DNA of 64,000 nt from contig NZ_VUMH01000005.1 in assembly GCF_009696265.1 (NCBI RefSeq), positions 1 through 64,000 of the forward strand. Direction: 5' to 3'. The notes under the pieces are model-generated. The model was not told the DNA's origin. It worked only from the letters and a program-made list of their open reading frames with translations, and ran no database searches. Shown here piece after piece: positions 42,347-51,753 of this stretch; position 1 is the stretch's first letter; each line of letters starts with the position of its first letter. The stretch is from Desulfovibrio porci. GTDB taxonomy: Bacteria; Desulfobacterota; Desulfovibrionia; Desulfovibrionales; Desulfovibrionaceae. Both the position numbers and the translations under genes were made by a program.

Positions 42347-43993
42347 CTACTCCTCTTTCAGCAGGCGCTCCAGAAAGTCTATGGCGTCCTTTTGCAGGGC
42401 GCAGAGCTGGGCTTCGCCCTTGAAGCTCTCGGTGTAGACCTTGCAGATGGCTTCCGTGCCTGAAGGGCGCACGGCAAACCAGCCGTCCTCGCTGACGACC
42501 TTGATCCCGCCGATGGGCGCGTCATTGCCCGGCGCGTGGGTTTGCACGGCGGTCACTGGCGAGCCGCCCAGGGTTCGCAGATTCACGCTTTCCGGCGTCA
42601 GCGCCTTAAGCAGCGACCGGGTACGGTCGTCAGCGGGCGCATCCAGGCGCTGGTAGACCGGCGCGCCGAGCCTGTCGGTCAGCCTTTGGTAGATTTCGCT
42701 GGGCGAAGCCTGCTCCTTGGCCATGATCTCTGCGGCCAGCAGGCACATCAGCGGGCCGTCTTTGTCCGTGCTCCAGGGCGAGCCGTCAAAACAGAGAAAG
42801 GAAGCGCCGGCGCTTTCCTCGCAGCCCAAGCCGCAACGCCGGTTGAGCAGATAGGGCACAAACCATTTGAAGCCCACGGGCACTTCCACCACGGGACGGC
42901 CGAGTTCCTTCCCCACTCTGTCCAGCATGGCACTGGTCACCAGGGTTTTGCCGATGCCGCACTCGGCCGGCCAGTCCGTTCGGGTGCGGAACAGATGCCA
43001 AGCCGCCACCGTCAGATAATGATTGGGATTCATCAGTTCCTGGCGGGTCACAATGCCGTGGCGGTCGGAATCCGGATCGCAGGCGAAGGCCAGGTCAAAG
43101 TCGTTGCGTATCTCCAACAGGCGGCTCATGGCATAGGGCGAGGAACAATCCATGCGGATCAGGCCGTCTTTGTCGCAGGGCACAAAGCGGAAGGTGGGGT
43201 CCACCTTCTTGTTGACCACAGTCAGGTCAATGCCATAGGCCTCGGCAATAGGATCCCAGAGCGGCAGGCTGGCCCCGCCCAGCGGATCCACGCCCAGCCT
43301 GAGGCCCGAAGCGGCGATGGCTTTCATGTCCAGCACCTTGGGCAGGTCTTCCACATAGGCGCGGATAAAATCGTACTCCTCCACCAGAGGAGAAGATTGG
43401 GCTGCGCGCAGGTGCATGAGCTGAACATTGCGGTTGCCGCTGTCCAGATAGGCATTGGCGCTTTTTTCAATCCAGCCGGTGACTTCGGTTTCAGCCGGGC
43501 CGCCGTGCGGAGGATTGTATTTGAAGCCGCCGTCGCGCGGCGGATTGTGCGACGGCGTAATGATGATGCCGTCGGCCAAACCGTCGCTTCGCCCGGCATT
43601 CCAGCGCAGAATGGCGTGCGAAACGGCGGGCGTGGCGGTAAACGCCCCGTCTTTGGCGATGCGCACGCTGACGCCGTTGGCCACCAGCACTTCCAGGGCG
43701 GAACGGAAAGCCGCCTCGGACAGGGCGTGCGTGTCCCCGCCCAGAAAAAGCGGGCCGTCAATGCCCTTGGCCTTGCGGTAGTCGCAGACGGCCTGGGTGA
43801 TGGCGTAGATATGTTCTTCGTTGAAGGTATGCAGCACAGATGAGCCACGATGCCCGGAAGTGCCGAACGATACCCGCTGGGCCGGAATTTTGGGGTTGGG
43901 GAATTCGGTGTAATAGGCGCTCATCAGCGCGGGGATACGTTCCAGCTTCTCAGGGGCGGGCAGATGCCCAGCATCACAATGGACGACGGCCAT
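42347..43993 (-). CDS. pgm: Phosphoglucomutase (alpha-D-glucose phosphate-specific)
   Basis: A 548-residue enzyme that interconverts glucose 1-phosphate and glucose 6-phosphate. Motifs: RVSFGTSGHRGSS (about 40-52), phosphoserine loop ITPSHNPPRDGG with Ser148, metal loop DPDSDRHG, sugar loop CGLGCEESAGASF and phosphate loop VRPSGTEAICKVY. Length is normal for bacterial Pgm. GGAGG lies 6 bases before the ATG. It feeds UDP-sugar synthesis, which suits the ugd gene and the neighbouring glycosyltransferase. Confidence 0.95.
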   Translation of the reverse strand: MAVVHCDAGHLPAPEKLERIPALMSAYYTEFPNPKIPAQRVSFGTSGHRGSSVLHTFNEEHIYAITQAVCDYRKAKGIDGPLFLGGDTHALSEAAFRSALEVLVANGVSVRIAKDGAFTATPAVSHAILRWNAGRSDGLADGIIITPSHNPPRDGGFKYNPPHGGPAETEVTGWIEKSANAYLDSGNRNVQLMHLRAAQSSPLVEEYDFIRAYVEDLPKVLDMKAIAASGLRLGVDPLGGASLPLWDPIAEAYGIDLTVVNKKVDPTFRFVPCDKDGLIRMDCSSPYAMSRLLEIRNDFDLAFACDPDSDRHGIVTRQELMNPNHYLTVAAWHLFRTRTDWPAECGIGKTLVTSAMLDRVGKELGRPVVEVPVGFKWFVPYLLNRRCGLGCEESAGASFLCFDGSPWSTDKDGPLMCLLAAEIMAKEQASPSEIYQRLTDRLGAPVYQRLDAPADDRTRSLLKALTPESVNLRTLGGSPVTAVQTHAPGNDAPIGGIKVVSEDGWFAVRPSGTEAICKVYTESFKGEAQLCALQKDAIDFLERLLKEE

Positions 43994-44063
43994 AAAGAAC
44001 CTCCAGCGAAGATGGTTCCAGTCTACGCCGGAACAGAGCGCGCCGCAATCCTTGGGTCGCCGT

Positions 44064-45083
44064 TCAGTGCGTCGCCAGATTATGGAAAAAAGCCCGATGC
44101 CGCTCCAGGTGCGGGCCACGCAGTTCACTGGCGATCATGCCGAAAGCCGTGCGGACGAAAATCCGGCGCAGATCTGCTTGGTCAAGGCGCGCCTGTTGTG
44201 CTGAAGCCGCGCGCAATTGACGGCAGTGCTCCGTCAGGCGTTGCGCCCGGACTAGGCTTGTATGCCTTTGGGCCACAAGGCGGCGTCCGTTTTCAGCGAT
44301 CTCCGCCAGTTGCCGGGGCCGGGCGAGATAGGAGGACGCGATGCGGGCGGCTTCGGCCGCATCATCTTTGGGGTATGGGGGCAGAATGCTTTCATCCGGC
44401 GTGAACAATTCATCCAGGCCGTTGCCACACTGCTCCATGAGCAGGGCCGAACCGCAGCCCATGGCTTCAAAACAGCGAAAATTGACTTCGGAAAAGGCGG
44501 TCTGATTGAGCACGATGCGGCTGCGCCGGAAGACGGGAAAGAAGTCGCCCGAGCGCATCACCAAGGGGTGCAAGGCGCGGAAGTTCCGTAGAAAAGGCTC
44601 CCGTCCGGGGTTGTTCTTATGCCCCAGCGTGGCCACAAACGCCACCGGAATATCCCGCGCGTCAAAAGGCGCGGCCTCGTCCACAGAGCGGCAGAACAGG
44701 GGAAACCACTGCGCGGGCAAGCCCTCATCGGCAAACAGGGACAGAAAGTCCTTCTGGGCCGCCAGCACCAGGTCAAAACCCCGCGCGTACGGCAGATGCC
44801 AGGGGTTGCAGTAGGTATCAATGGAATAATAAAGCGAGGGGCACGGCGCGGATTCGGGATTAATCAGCAGCGGCAGGTTGCCGTCATCGGCATAAAACAG
44901 CATATCCGGGATAAAGCCCCGCCCCGCTGCCTGTTCGAGCAGGTTGCGCGCTGTTTCCGGGTGCGGCAGAGGAATATCCGCCTCCGGATCCGGGCAGACC
45001 GACAACACGGCATGACCAAGTTGACGCAGGGACTGCGTCAGATACTGACCGCCCACGGAAAGGATGCGTAGCTTCATCTTCAA
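44064..45083 (-). CDS. Glycosyltransferase, CgeB-like
   Basis: A 339-residue protein with a GT-B-like layout. The N-terminal half has MKLRILSVGGQYLTQSLRQLGH, and the C-terminal half has the CgeB/glycosyltransferase 1 pattern SRIVLNQTAFSEVNFRCFEAMGCGSALLMEQCGNGLDELF. Such enzymes glycosylate surface structures or flagellin. It precedes pgm by 70 bases on the same strand and may be co-transcribed. The acceptor is unknown. Confidence 0.85.
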   Translation of the reverse strand: MKMKLRILSVGGQYLTQSLRQLGHAVLSVCPDPEADIPLPHPETARNLLEQAAGRGFIPDMLFYADDGNLPLLINPESAPCPSLYYSIDTYCNPWHLPYARGFDLVLAAQKDFLSLFADEGLPAQWFPLFCRSVDEAAPFDARDIPVAFVATLGHKNNPGREPFLRNFRALHPLVMRSGDFFPVFRRSRIVLNQTAFSEVNFRCFEAMGCGSALLMEQCGNGLDELFTPDESILPPYPKDDAAEAARIASSYLARPRQLAEIAENGRRLVAQRHTSLVRAQRLTEHCRQLRAASAQQARLDQADLRRIFVRTAFGMIASELRGPHLERHRAFFHNLATH

Positions 45084-45090
45084 TAGTAAA

Positions 45091-45116
45091 AGGGCCGTCC
45101 CCGGAGGGACAGCCCT
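45091..45116 (-). terminator. Terminator downstream of degP
   Basis: AGGGC-GTCCC paired with GGGAC-GCCCT around a CGGA loop; on the minus strand TTTTACTATT follows the stem. Confidence 0.75.
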
Positions 45117-45136
45117 GGTTATCGTTGCAACGGCGT

Positions 45137-46570
45137 TTACTTGCCGAGGGGTACGGTGCGGAAATAGACATCTCCGCGCCGTTCAATCTGCAGCATGACT
45201 GCCCCGCGCTTCACGCCCTCTTCCTTGACGATCTTGGAAAGAGCTTCACCGCTGTTCACAGGCTTCAGATTGGCCTTGAGAATCACGTCGCCGGGACGCA
45301 GATCGGCTTCGGCGGCGGGCTTGTCGGGATCGACATCCACGATCATCAGGCCTTCGTCCTTGTTGAGCTTCAGCTCGCGGCGTTCCTCAGCCTTGAGGGG
45401 ACGCACCGAGAGGCCCAGCAAGCCTTCGTCCTGCTGCTTCTGCCCCATGCCGGGCCGCCCGTCGCTCTGGCCGCTCTTGCGTTCGCCCAGGGTGACCTTA
45501 AGGTCGAAGTTCTTGCCGTCGCGCCAGATGGTCAGCACGGCGTCGCTGCCGGGAGCCTTGTCGGCAATGGCGCGCAACAGGGCCGAGGCGTCTTCGATAT
45601 CTTTCTTGTCCACGGCGATGATGATGTCGCCGTCCTTCATACCGGCCTTGGCCGCGGGCTCGTTTTCCATGACGCTGCCCACCAGGGCGCCCTTGGGTTC
45701 TTTCATGCCCAAGGCCTTGGCGGTGTTTTCATCCACGTCCTGAATACTCACACCGATCCAGCCGCGGCTGATCTTTTTGCCGCTCTTGATCTGGTCAATG
45801 ATTTTGGCGGCCATGTTGCTGGGGATGGCAAAGCCGATGCCCTGGCCGCTGGCGATGATGGCCGTGTTGATGCCCACCACCTGACCGGCCATGTTCAGCA
45901 GCGGGCCGCCGCTGTTGCCGGGGTTGATGGAGGCGTCGGTCTGGAGGAAGTTGTCGAACGGCCCGGAGCGGATATTACGGCCCTTGGCCGAAAGAATACC
46001 GGCAGTCACCGTGTGGTCCAGACCAAAAGGATTGCCGATGGCCAGCAGCCATTCGCCCACCTTGAGCGCGTCGGAATCGCCGAAGGTCAGGAACGGCAGG
46101 GATTTTTTGGCATCCACTTTCAGCAGGGCCAGGTCGGTTTCCTCATCGGAGCCGATCAGCTTGGCCTTGAGCGTCTCGCTCTTGCCGTTATTTTCGTCCA
46201 GGGTGACGTGAATCACGTCGGCGTCGGCCACAACATGATTGTTGGTCACAATGTAGCCGTCAGCGGACACCAGAAAACCGGAACCCAGCGACTTCTGCTT
46301 CTGCTGGGGACGCTTTCCGCCACGCCCCTTGCTGCCGCCGAACTGATCAAAAAATTTTTCAAAACCGGGGGGCATATTACGGAACATTTCGCCGAAGAAA
46401 TCTTCAGGCCCGCCCCCGGAAGTTTTGCGTTCCGTGCCGATATTGACCACAGCCGGGCCGCTTTTCGCCGCCAGCTCGCTGAAGTCAGGCAAATCCGCCG
46501 CCTGTGAAAGCTGGGCCGAGGCCAGAAAGGTCACGGCCAGCAGGGCGGCGAGGCATTTTTTTAGAATCAT
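45137..46570 (-). CDS. degP: Periplasmic serine protease/chaperone DegP (HtrA, Do-like)
   Basis: A 477-residue protease. A signal peptide (MILKKCLAALLAVTFLASA, cut near SQA-ADLP) is followed by a trypsin-like domain with His112 (VTNNHVV), Asp146 (TDLALL) and Ser220 (NPGNSGGPLL). Two PDZ domains fill about 270-475. It degrades misfolded envelope proteins. The start was set by AGGAG 8 bases upstream. It follows the S1-domain gene by 14 bases, so the two form an operon. Confidence 0.95.
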   Translation of the reverse strand: MILKKCLAALLAVTFLASAQLSQAADLPDFSELAAKSGPAVVNIGTERKTSGGGPEDFFGEMFRNMPPGFEKFFDQFGGSKGRGGKRPQQKQKSLGSGFLVSADGYIVTNNHVVADADVIHVTLDENNGKSETLKAKLIGSDEETDLALLKVDAKKSLPFLTFGDSDALKVGEWLLAIGNPFGLDHTVTAGILSAKGRNIRSGPFDNFLQTDASINPGNSGGPLLNMAGQVVGINTAIIASGQGIGFAIPSNMAAKIIDQIKSGKKISRGWIGVSIQDVDENTAKALGMKEPKGALVGSVMENEPAAKAGMKDGDIIIAVDKKDIEDASALLRAIADKAPGSDAVLTIWRDGKNFDLKVTLGERKSGQSDGRPGMGQKQQDEGLLGLSVRPLKAEERRELKLNKDEGLMIVDVDPDKPAAEADLRPGDVILKANLKPVNSGEALSKIVKEEGVKRGAVMLQIERRGDVYFRTVPLGK

Positions 46571-46584
46571 GGAACCACTCCTCA

Positions 46585-48051
46585 TTACTTGTTTTGCAGA
46601 GCCTTCTGCAAAGCCTGTGCCATAATGCCCATTCCGTTGCCGGAAGAGGAGGCGCCGGCCGCGGCATGCTGTTTCCAGGCTTTATCGTCGGCGGCCGAGG
46701 CCGCTTCGGAACCTTCCGGGGCCAGACTGATGCGCCGGGCGGTACTGTCCAGATTTTGAACAATCAGGGTCACACTGTCGCCCTTGTCCAGCTTGCTGAA
46801 CTGAGCCGCGTTTTTGGCGTTCTTGATCACACCGGCGGGCAGCAGCCCGGTGATGCCGGGGGCCAGGCTCACAAACAGGCCGTACTGGGTGCGGCTTTCA
46901 ATCGTGCCGGTCACCGTGGAGCCCACGGCAAAGCGCTGGGCCGCGTCCTGCCAGGGGTCGCCCTCGGCGTCGCGCAGGCTCAGGGCGATACGCCGCGTTT
47001 CGGCGTTGACGTCCTTGATCTTGACGGAAACCGTTTCGCCCGCGCTGAGCACTTCCTCAGGCTTGTTGATCCGTTTGGCCCAGGACATTTCGGAAATATG
47101 GATCAAACCTTCCACGCCGGGCAACAGTTCTACGAACGCACCGAAAGGCGCCAGGCGCACCACCCTGCCCTGCACCACGTCACCGGGGTTCAGGCGCGCG
47201 GGCGCGTCCTGCCAGGGGTCGCCCTCGGCCTGCTTGCGCGAAAGGGAAATGCGGATCTGGCCTTTGTCGTTTTTGCTGATGCCGAGCACCTTGACCCGGA
47301 CCATATCGCCGGGGGACACGGCTTCGTCCGCCGAACCCACGCGGGACCAGGACAGCTCGGAGAGGTGGATCATGCCTTCCACCGCCGGAGCCAGCTCCAT
47401 GAACGCGCCGAAGGGCGCCAGGCGGGTGATCCGCCCTTCCACGGTGTCGCCTTCCTTGAGGGTTTCCAGCAGCTTGTCCAGATTTTCCTGGCGTTCGCGG
47501 TCCAGCAGGGCGCGGCGCGAAACCACGATATTGCGGCCCCGGTTTTCCACGCGGATGATCAGGAACTGCATGCCCCGGCCTACCATGGAATCGGCGTCGC
47601 TCGGCGCGGCGTCCATCTGGCTGCCGGGACAGAAGGCGGTTTTGCCCAGCACTTCCACCGTATACCCGCCCTTGCACACGGCGGTCACGCGGCCGTCCAC
47701 CGGCAGGGCGGCGTCGCGCGCCTCTTCGAGCGCGGCCACGCCGCTGCCGCTCATGGAGCGGGAAAGGCGGATTTCCTGCGGAGAAACAGCAATGACCCAA
47801 GCTTCCACGCTGTCGCCAGGCCCCGCGCTTTCCTTGCCCTCGGCATCCAGAATGTCCTTGCGGTCCATGATGCCGTCCACCTTGATGCCCACATCCACAA
47901 AGACGCTGTCTCCGGTGATGGCAATGACGGTGCCGCTGACCTTCTGGCCCGGCTGCAAACGGCCGGAAGAAGCGCTGTGGGCCGCCAGCATGGCGGCAAA
48001 ATCTTCAGTGCCTTCTTCCTGCGCGGGGCTTTCTGTTTTTTCCTCAGTCAT
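46585..48051 (-). CDS. S1-domain RNA-binding protein (ribosomal protein S1-like)
   Basis: A 488-residue protein with about five S1 repeats; the clearest are LQPGQKVSGTVIAITGDSVFVDVG, GDTVEGRITRLAPFGAFMEL, GDVVQGRVVRLAPFGAFVEL and VGSTVTGTIESRTQYGLFVSL. The N-terminus is acidic and the C-terminus is flexible (AAAGASSSGNG). It is shorter than the classic six-repeat rpsA product, so it may be a second S1-type translation factor rather than rpsA itself. The start at MTEEKTES has GGAGGAGCAGGAAAT upstream. Confidence 0.88.
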   Translation of the reverse strand: MTEEKTESPAQEEGTEDFAAMLAAHSASSGRLQPGQKVSGTVIAITGDSVFVDVGIKVDGIMDRKDILDAEGKESAGPGDSVEAWVIAVSPQEIRLSRSMSGSGVAALEEARDAALPVDGRVTAVCKGGYTVEVLGKTAFCPGSQMDAAPSDADSMVGRGMQFLIIRVENRGRNIVVSRRALLDRERQENLDKLLETLKEGDTVEGRITRLAPFGAFMELAPAVEGMIHLSELSWSRVGSADEAVSPGDMVRVKVLGISKNDKGQIRISLSRKQAEGDPWQDAPARLNPGDVVQGRVVRLAPFGAFVELLPGVEGLIHISEMSWAKRINKPEEVLSAGETVSVKIKDVNAETRRIALSLRDAEGDPWQDAAQRFAVGSTVTGTIESRTQYGLFVSLAPGITGLLPAGVIKNAKNAAQFSKLDKGDSVTLIVQNLDSTARRISLAPEGSEAASAADDKAWKQHAAAGASSSGNGMGIMAQALQKALQNK

Positions 48052-48382
48052 ATTTCCTGCTCCTCCAAACTGGGCGTTTTGTTTAAGTTGGTAATCATAG
48101 CCTATCCTTTTACAGAAGACAATGAATGAGCACACCGCTTTTTGGGTGGAGCGCGACGCGGCATATGGTTTCCGGCATGTATGGGGCGTCCGCGCGGCTT
48201 ATGAAGAATGGTCGAAATTTATACGCTGTATAATTTTTATGCAGAGCGATGCCGGGGATTCCTGATTATTCCTGATTCTGCCCGGCCGTTTTCTCAGCGG
48301 CGCAGGCGTGGATTTTGATTTTTGGCGAATATTCTTCATCCAATACATGAAATATTTTTTACAGCCCCACCTAAAAGCCGGA
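48052..48382. other. Intergenic region, tandem 10-base repeat
   Basis: Between the S1-domain gene and the MFS gene. It contains ATTCCTGATT twice in tandem (about 48257-48276) inside a GCCGGG...CCCGGC stem at about 48251-48286, which may be a terminator for the MFS gene. The remaining sequence is AT-rich and shows no gene. Confidence 0.45.
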
Positions 48383-49564
48383 TTATCCCCCAAGATCAGG
48401 TTGTTGCATCATCAATACCGGAATGACGGCCACGGCCGCCACCACGGCCATAATCGCATAGATGCTGTCCATGCTCCAGGTGGAGGCAATAACGCCGAAA
48501 AGCAGCGGCGTCAGCATGTTGGTTATGCCGCGCAGGAAAGAGTTGATGGAAAAAACGTCGCCATAGGCCGAAGCCTCGCGCACCGGCTCGGTGATGATGG
48601 CCTGGATGACCGGAACCGTGCCCTTGGTCACAATGCCGAGCAGCAAAGCGATGGCCACGATAAGCGCAAGCTGGTCCACCGCGATCAAAGCGCAGAGCAG
48701 GACCGTCAGCAGCAATTCAGCGGCCACAAAGACCTTGCGTGGGCCGAAATTGTCCACAAAGCGGCCGCAGGCCATCTTGCCGAGAAAAGAACCCACCGAG
48801 AAACCCAGCGCGAAGGAGCCGATGATTTTGGGGTCCATCCCCTTGGCGATGAGCAGCAGGGGCAGAAAGGTGAAGATGCGGTCATTGCTGAACGCATTCA
48901 GAATGCTGGCCAGCATGGACAGGGAGATATTCCTCTCTCTGAACATGGCGAAAGAGGGAAAACTTCTGCCTGGAGCGGCTTCTTCCTGTTGTTCCGGATG
49001 CTCGCCCCGGCAGGAGAGCACAAGCCAGAGCGCGGCGAAAAGCGCCGCCGCGCCGTAAACCAGGCAGACGGCCCGCCAGCCCGGAAATCCGGCGAAGGAA
49101 TAGGCCGCGGCAAAGGCCGCCAGGGACACCAGGGGAATCCTGCCCACATCGCCAATAGCCGTGAAGTCGCTCATAACCCGGCCCAGGCGGCGTCTTTCGG
49201 TGTGCAGGGTGAGATAGGAAAAGGCGATATTGTGAAAGACGTTGTACCCCGTCACGGCCAGAATGAAGCACAGCCCGGCGGCAATGATATTGCCCGAGAA
49301 GGTGCCCGCGCAGAAACCGGCTCCGCACACGGCGGTCACCAGGGCGATGGTTTGCATGAAGCCCAGCTTCCGGGCCAGAAACAGCGTGCCCAGCCCCGCC
49401 GCCGTGCCCGCGGCTGTGCCCAGGGAAACAATCAGCCCCACGGCCTCTTTCCCGGCGCCAAAGGACAGCACCATGAAGGCCAGTAAAATGGGAACAGCGT
49501 CGAAAAGCCCGTCAATAAGAATATGGTAGGCGTTGAGCAGGATGTAGCGGGCGCGGGAAAGCAT
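48383..49564 (-). CDS. MFS transporter
   Basis: A 393-residue permease with about 12 membrane helices. The two halves are joined by a charged loop (RGEHPEQQEEAAPGRS), and MFS motif A-like GKMACGRFVDNFGPRKVFVAAE follows the eighth helix. The substrate is unknown; this looks like an efflux-type family member. The start at MLSRARYIL has AGGAAAAAAC upstream. Confidence 0.85.
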   Translation of the reverse strand: MLSRARYILLNAYHILIDGLFDAVPILLAFMVLSFGAGKEAVGLIVSLGTAAGTAAGLGTLFLARKLGFMQTIALVTAVCGAGFCAGTFSGNIIAAGLCFILAVTGYNVFHNIAFSYLTLHTERRRLGRVMSDFTAIGDVGRIPLVSLAAFAAAYSFAGFPGWRAVCLVYGAAALFAALWLVLSCRGEHPEQQEEAAPGRSFPSFAMFRERNISLSMLASILNAFSNDRIFTFLPLLLIAKGMDPKIIGSFALGFSVGSFLGKMACGRFVDNFGPRKVFVAAELLLTVLLCALIAVDQLALIVAIALLLGIVTKGTVPVIQAIITEPVREASAYGDVFSINSFLRGITNMLTPLLFGVIASTWSMDSIYAIMAVVAAVAVIPVLMMQQPDLGG

Positions 49565-49742
49565 GTTTTTTCCTAGGCGGGAGTTGCGCAGATAATCCGG
49601 ACTGCGTAATGACGCGGCGAACATAGCCGCGCGCATTCCGGTCCGCAAGAAAAATTTTCGAACGACGCCCCGGAGCCGTCAACGCAGTTGCTTGAGCGCC
49701 CGCCGCGCAATCTCAGCTATGAGCGCATCCGTGGAACAGGCT

Positions 49743-50057
49743 TCAGGCCCGCATGCCCCCTGCCCCGCTCCACGACAGGCTGCCGCCCGCAACGGGTACG
49801 GTTTGCAGAAAGCGCGCGCCTGCGCCGGTGAGTATCCAGGCAGGATTGATCCACCTTTCGCGCAGCAGCGTGAGCAGCCACTCCGACGGAATGGAGCCGC
49901 GCCGCCTGGCATCGGAAACAACGAATTGCCGCAGCCCCAGAAATGCCGCCAGTTCAGACTGGTTATGGCATTCCGCGGCCTCAAGCAGGCGGTTCCAGCG
50001 GGCTTCGGGGTCTGCCTGATACAGGAGGGAACCATAGGGGGCAGGGTCTTCGGTCAT
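49743..50057 (-). CDS. CI-type repressor HTH protein, C-terminal frame possibly shifted
   Basis: A 104-residue protein starting MTEDPAPYGS. Residues about 20-85 match the bacteriophage CI-repressor HTH family (RWNRLLEAAECHNQSELAAFLGLRQFVVSDARRRGSIPSEWLL, then INPAWILTGAGARF). The frame stops after GAGGMRA. The overlapping frame continues ACGPEACSTDALIAEIARRALKQLR to a stop at 49679, as expected if one base is missing in the G-run near 49750-49760. With that shift the protein would be about 126 residues. It may be a stand-alone regulator or a phage relic. Confidence 0.7.
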   Translation of the reverse strand: MTEDPAPYGSLLYQADPEARWNRLLEAAECHNQSELAAFLGLRQFVVSDARRRGSIPSEWLLTLLRERWINPAWILTGAGARFLQTVPVAGGSLSWSGAGGMRA

Positions 50058-50395
50058 GTCAGCTCTCCGGCGTTGCTGATGGCAACCGCCGATAGGAGCA
50101 ATTGCCGGGAGCTGACTACCGCCCAAGGACGGCGGGTTTATTCCCTTCCCGGAGGAAAGTTTTGTATTCACCGCACTCCCGACAGCATACGCAGAGAGAC
50201 AGCCATACTTACCGAAGCAAGCATACCCCGCGCGTGTCGGCGGCGGTCCACCTTGGGTAAGGTGTAGTCAGCACCTGCGGGGAATATGCCCGAAAGGCGT
50301 TGAAAGCGCCCATGAACGCCAAGGTCCCGCGCTGAATCAACGCGGGGGCCTTGGCGTGGCGGTTTGTTATGGGAAATTTTCGTTTCAGAAAAAGA
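50058..50395. other. Intergenic region left of tRNA-Met with one strong hairpin
   Basis: No gene seen. An imperfect 15-base stem (CGCCAAGG...CGCGG facing its complement) spans 50317-50356 with a 9-base loop. It could be a terminator or a small RNA stem. Confidence 0.45.
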
Positions 50396-50427
50396 AAAAA
50401 CCCGGCGTTTTCACAACGTCCGGGTTT
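50396..50427. terminator. Terminator after tRNA-Met
   Basis: AAACCCGGCGTT/AACGTCCGGGTTT stem with A and T runs on the two sides; it ends the minus-strand tRNA transcript and works in both directions. Confidence 0.75.
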
Positions 50428-50434
50428 GTTTTTC

Positions 50435-50511
50435 TGGTAGCAAGGGAGGGATTTGAACCCCCGACACTGCGGGTATGAACCGCATGCTCTGACCAACTGA
50501 GCTACCTTGCC
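50435..50511 (-). tRNA. tRNA-Met(CAT)
   Basis: The minus strand folds as a cloverleaf: acceptor GGCAAGG...CCTTGCTACCA (encoded CCA), D arm GCTCAGTTGGTCAGAGC, anticodon stem TGCGG/CCGCA around loop TTCATAC with anticodon CAT, and T arm GGGGGTTCAAATCCCTC. A G-T pair at the top of the acceptor suggests an elongator Met rather than the initiator, which has a C-A mismatch there. No variable long arm. Confidence 0.93.
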
Positions 50512-50588
50512 ATACTGCGTCCGGTGGCGACGCGTCGATTTGTTTATACAATTTGCCTCTGCTTGGCAAGCGCTTTTTGCGCCGCCCG

Positions 50589-51386
50589 TCAATTAACCAT
50601 GAAATAATAGATAAAGGGTGCGATCAGCAGGCGGTAAACGGCAAAGGGCACCAGGGTCATCCGCCCCACCAGGGCCACGAATGCCTTCACCGCCAGCAGG
50701 GCCGAAATGAAGGAACCCACCATGCCCACGGCGAAAAAGGGAATATCCGCCGCCGTGAACAGGCTGAGATTCTTGAGCATGTCAAAACCCGTGGCCGCCA
50801 CCATGATGGGTACCGCCGCGATAAAAGAATATTCCGCCGCCAGCGGCCGTTTTGCCCCCAGCAGCATGCCGCCCATGATGGTGGACGCCGAGCGCGAAAA
50901 GCCGGGCCAGAGGGCCAGACACTGAAAACAGCCGATGCCCAGTGCCAGACGCGGCGTCATATCGTCTAGGCTGATGCAGGTGGGCTTGTGCTTGCGCCGC
51001 TCTACCAGGATCATGCACACGGCTCCCACCACCAGGGCGATGAGCACGGTGGCGGGCCGGAACAGATATTCCTTGATCATGGAGTGGAACAGCAGGCCCA
51101 TCACGCTGGCGGGCAGCGAAGTAAGGATCAGCAGCCAGATGCCGCGCATGCCGGCGAAGCGCACATAGGGCTGGGGCCGGACCAGGCCCCAGAAGCGCTT
51201 CCAGTACAGCACCACCACAGCCATGATGGCCCCGAGCTGGATGACCACTTCAAACGTGGCGGCCCGGTCGCCCACAAAGTTGAGCAGGTCGCCCACAAGA
51301 ATCAGGTGGCCCGAGGAGGAAACCGGCAGAAATTCGGTCAGTCCCTCCACTATGCTCAGAATAAGAGCGGTGAGCAGATTATCCAT
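50589..51386 (-). CDS. uppP: Undecaprenyl-diphosphatase
   Basis: A 265-residue membrane phosphatase (BacA family) that recycles the lipid carrier of cell-wall synthesis. Family motifs are GLTEFLPVSSSGHLIL near the N-terminus and FSRSASTIMGGMLLG about 160 residues on. About eight helices. The start at MDNLLTALILSI was set by GGAGG 7 bases upstream. Confidence 0.94.
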   Translation of the reverse strand: MDNLLTALILSIVEGLTEFLPVSSSGHLILVGDLLNFVGDRAATFEVVIQLGAIMAVVVLYWKRFWGLVRPQPYVRFAGMRGIWLLILTSLPASVMGLLFHSMIKEYLFRPATVLIALVVGAVCMILVERRKHKPTCISLDDMTPRLALGIGCFQCLALWPGFSRSASTIMGGMLLGAKRPLAAEYSFIAAVPIMVAATGFDMLKNLSLFTAADIPFFAVGMVGSFISALLAVKAFVALVGRMTLVPFAVYRLLIAPFIYYFMVN

Positions 51387-51522
51387 ATCTGGCCTCCGGA
51401 CGGGCCGCCGTGGCGCGGTGTCCGCTGTTTTTCGTTGTCCGTCCGCGTTGCGGCAGTGCCGGCGCGGCATTGCCAAAAAGCCGTACCGTGGCTATGTAAC
51501 AAAAAAAGTGAGGACTACCCCG

Positions 51523-51711
51523 ATGCCGACCATTATGCCCAAGAGTGAACTTGTGCGTCGAGCTTTCGCCTATCTGCAGGAGGAACGCAAACACGACCCC
51601 GGCAAAAGCCTGCCCAGCCTGCTGGACGAAGCGGGCATGCGCTTCAATCTCACGCCTGTGGACGCGGAAGCCCTGGAGCGTCTTTTACGCAGTGAGCAGA
51701 AGCTCAACTGA
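51523..51711 (+). CDS. Small conserved-looking protein
   Basis: A 62-residue protein (MPTIMPKSELVRRAFAYLQ...LERLLRSEQKLN), helical and charged. Codon use is core-like and the frame has a GTGAGG site about 9 bases upstream. It ends just before the convergent metG stop. A single domain with no recognised motif. Confidence 0.55.
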   Translation: MPTIMPKSELVRRAFAYLQEERKHDPGKSLPSLLDEAGMRFNLTPVDAEALERLLRSEQKLN

Positions 51712-51753
51712 GGTTCCGTTCTTTTTTTCGTCAACGTTTGGCGTCAGCAGACC

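Noticed and set aside
46504..48129. A 541-codon plus-strand frame opposite the S1-domain gene
   Set aside because: Low-complexity His/Gly-rich translation and full overlap with the S1 repeats on the other strand.
48251..48286. Tandem 10-base repeat as a CRISPR-like element
   Set aside because: Only two abutting copies and no spacers; no CRISPR array is seen anywhere in the window.
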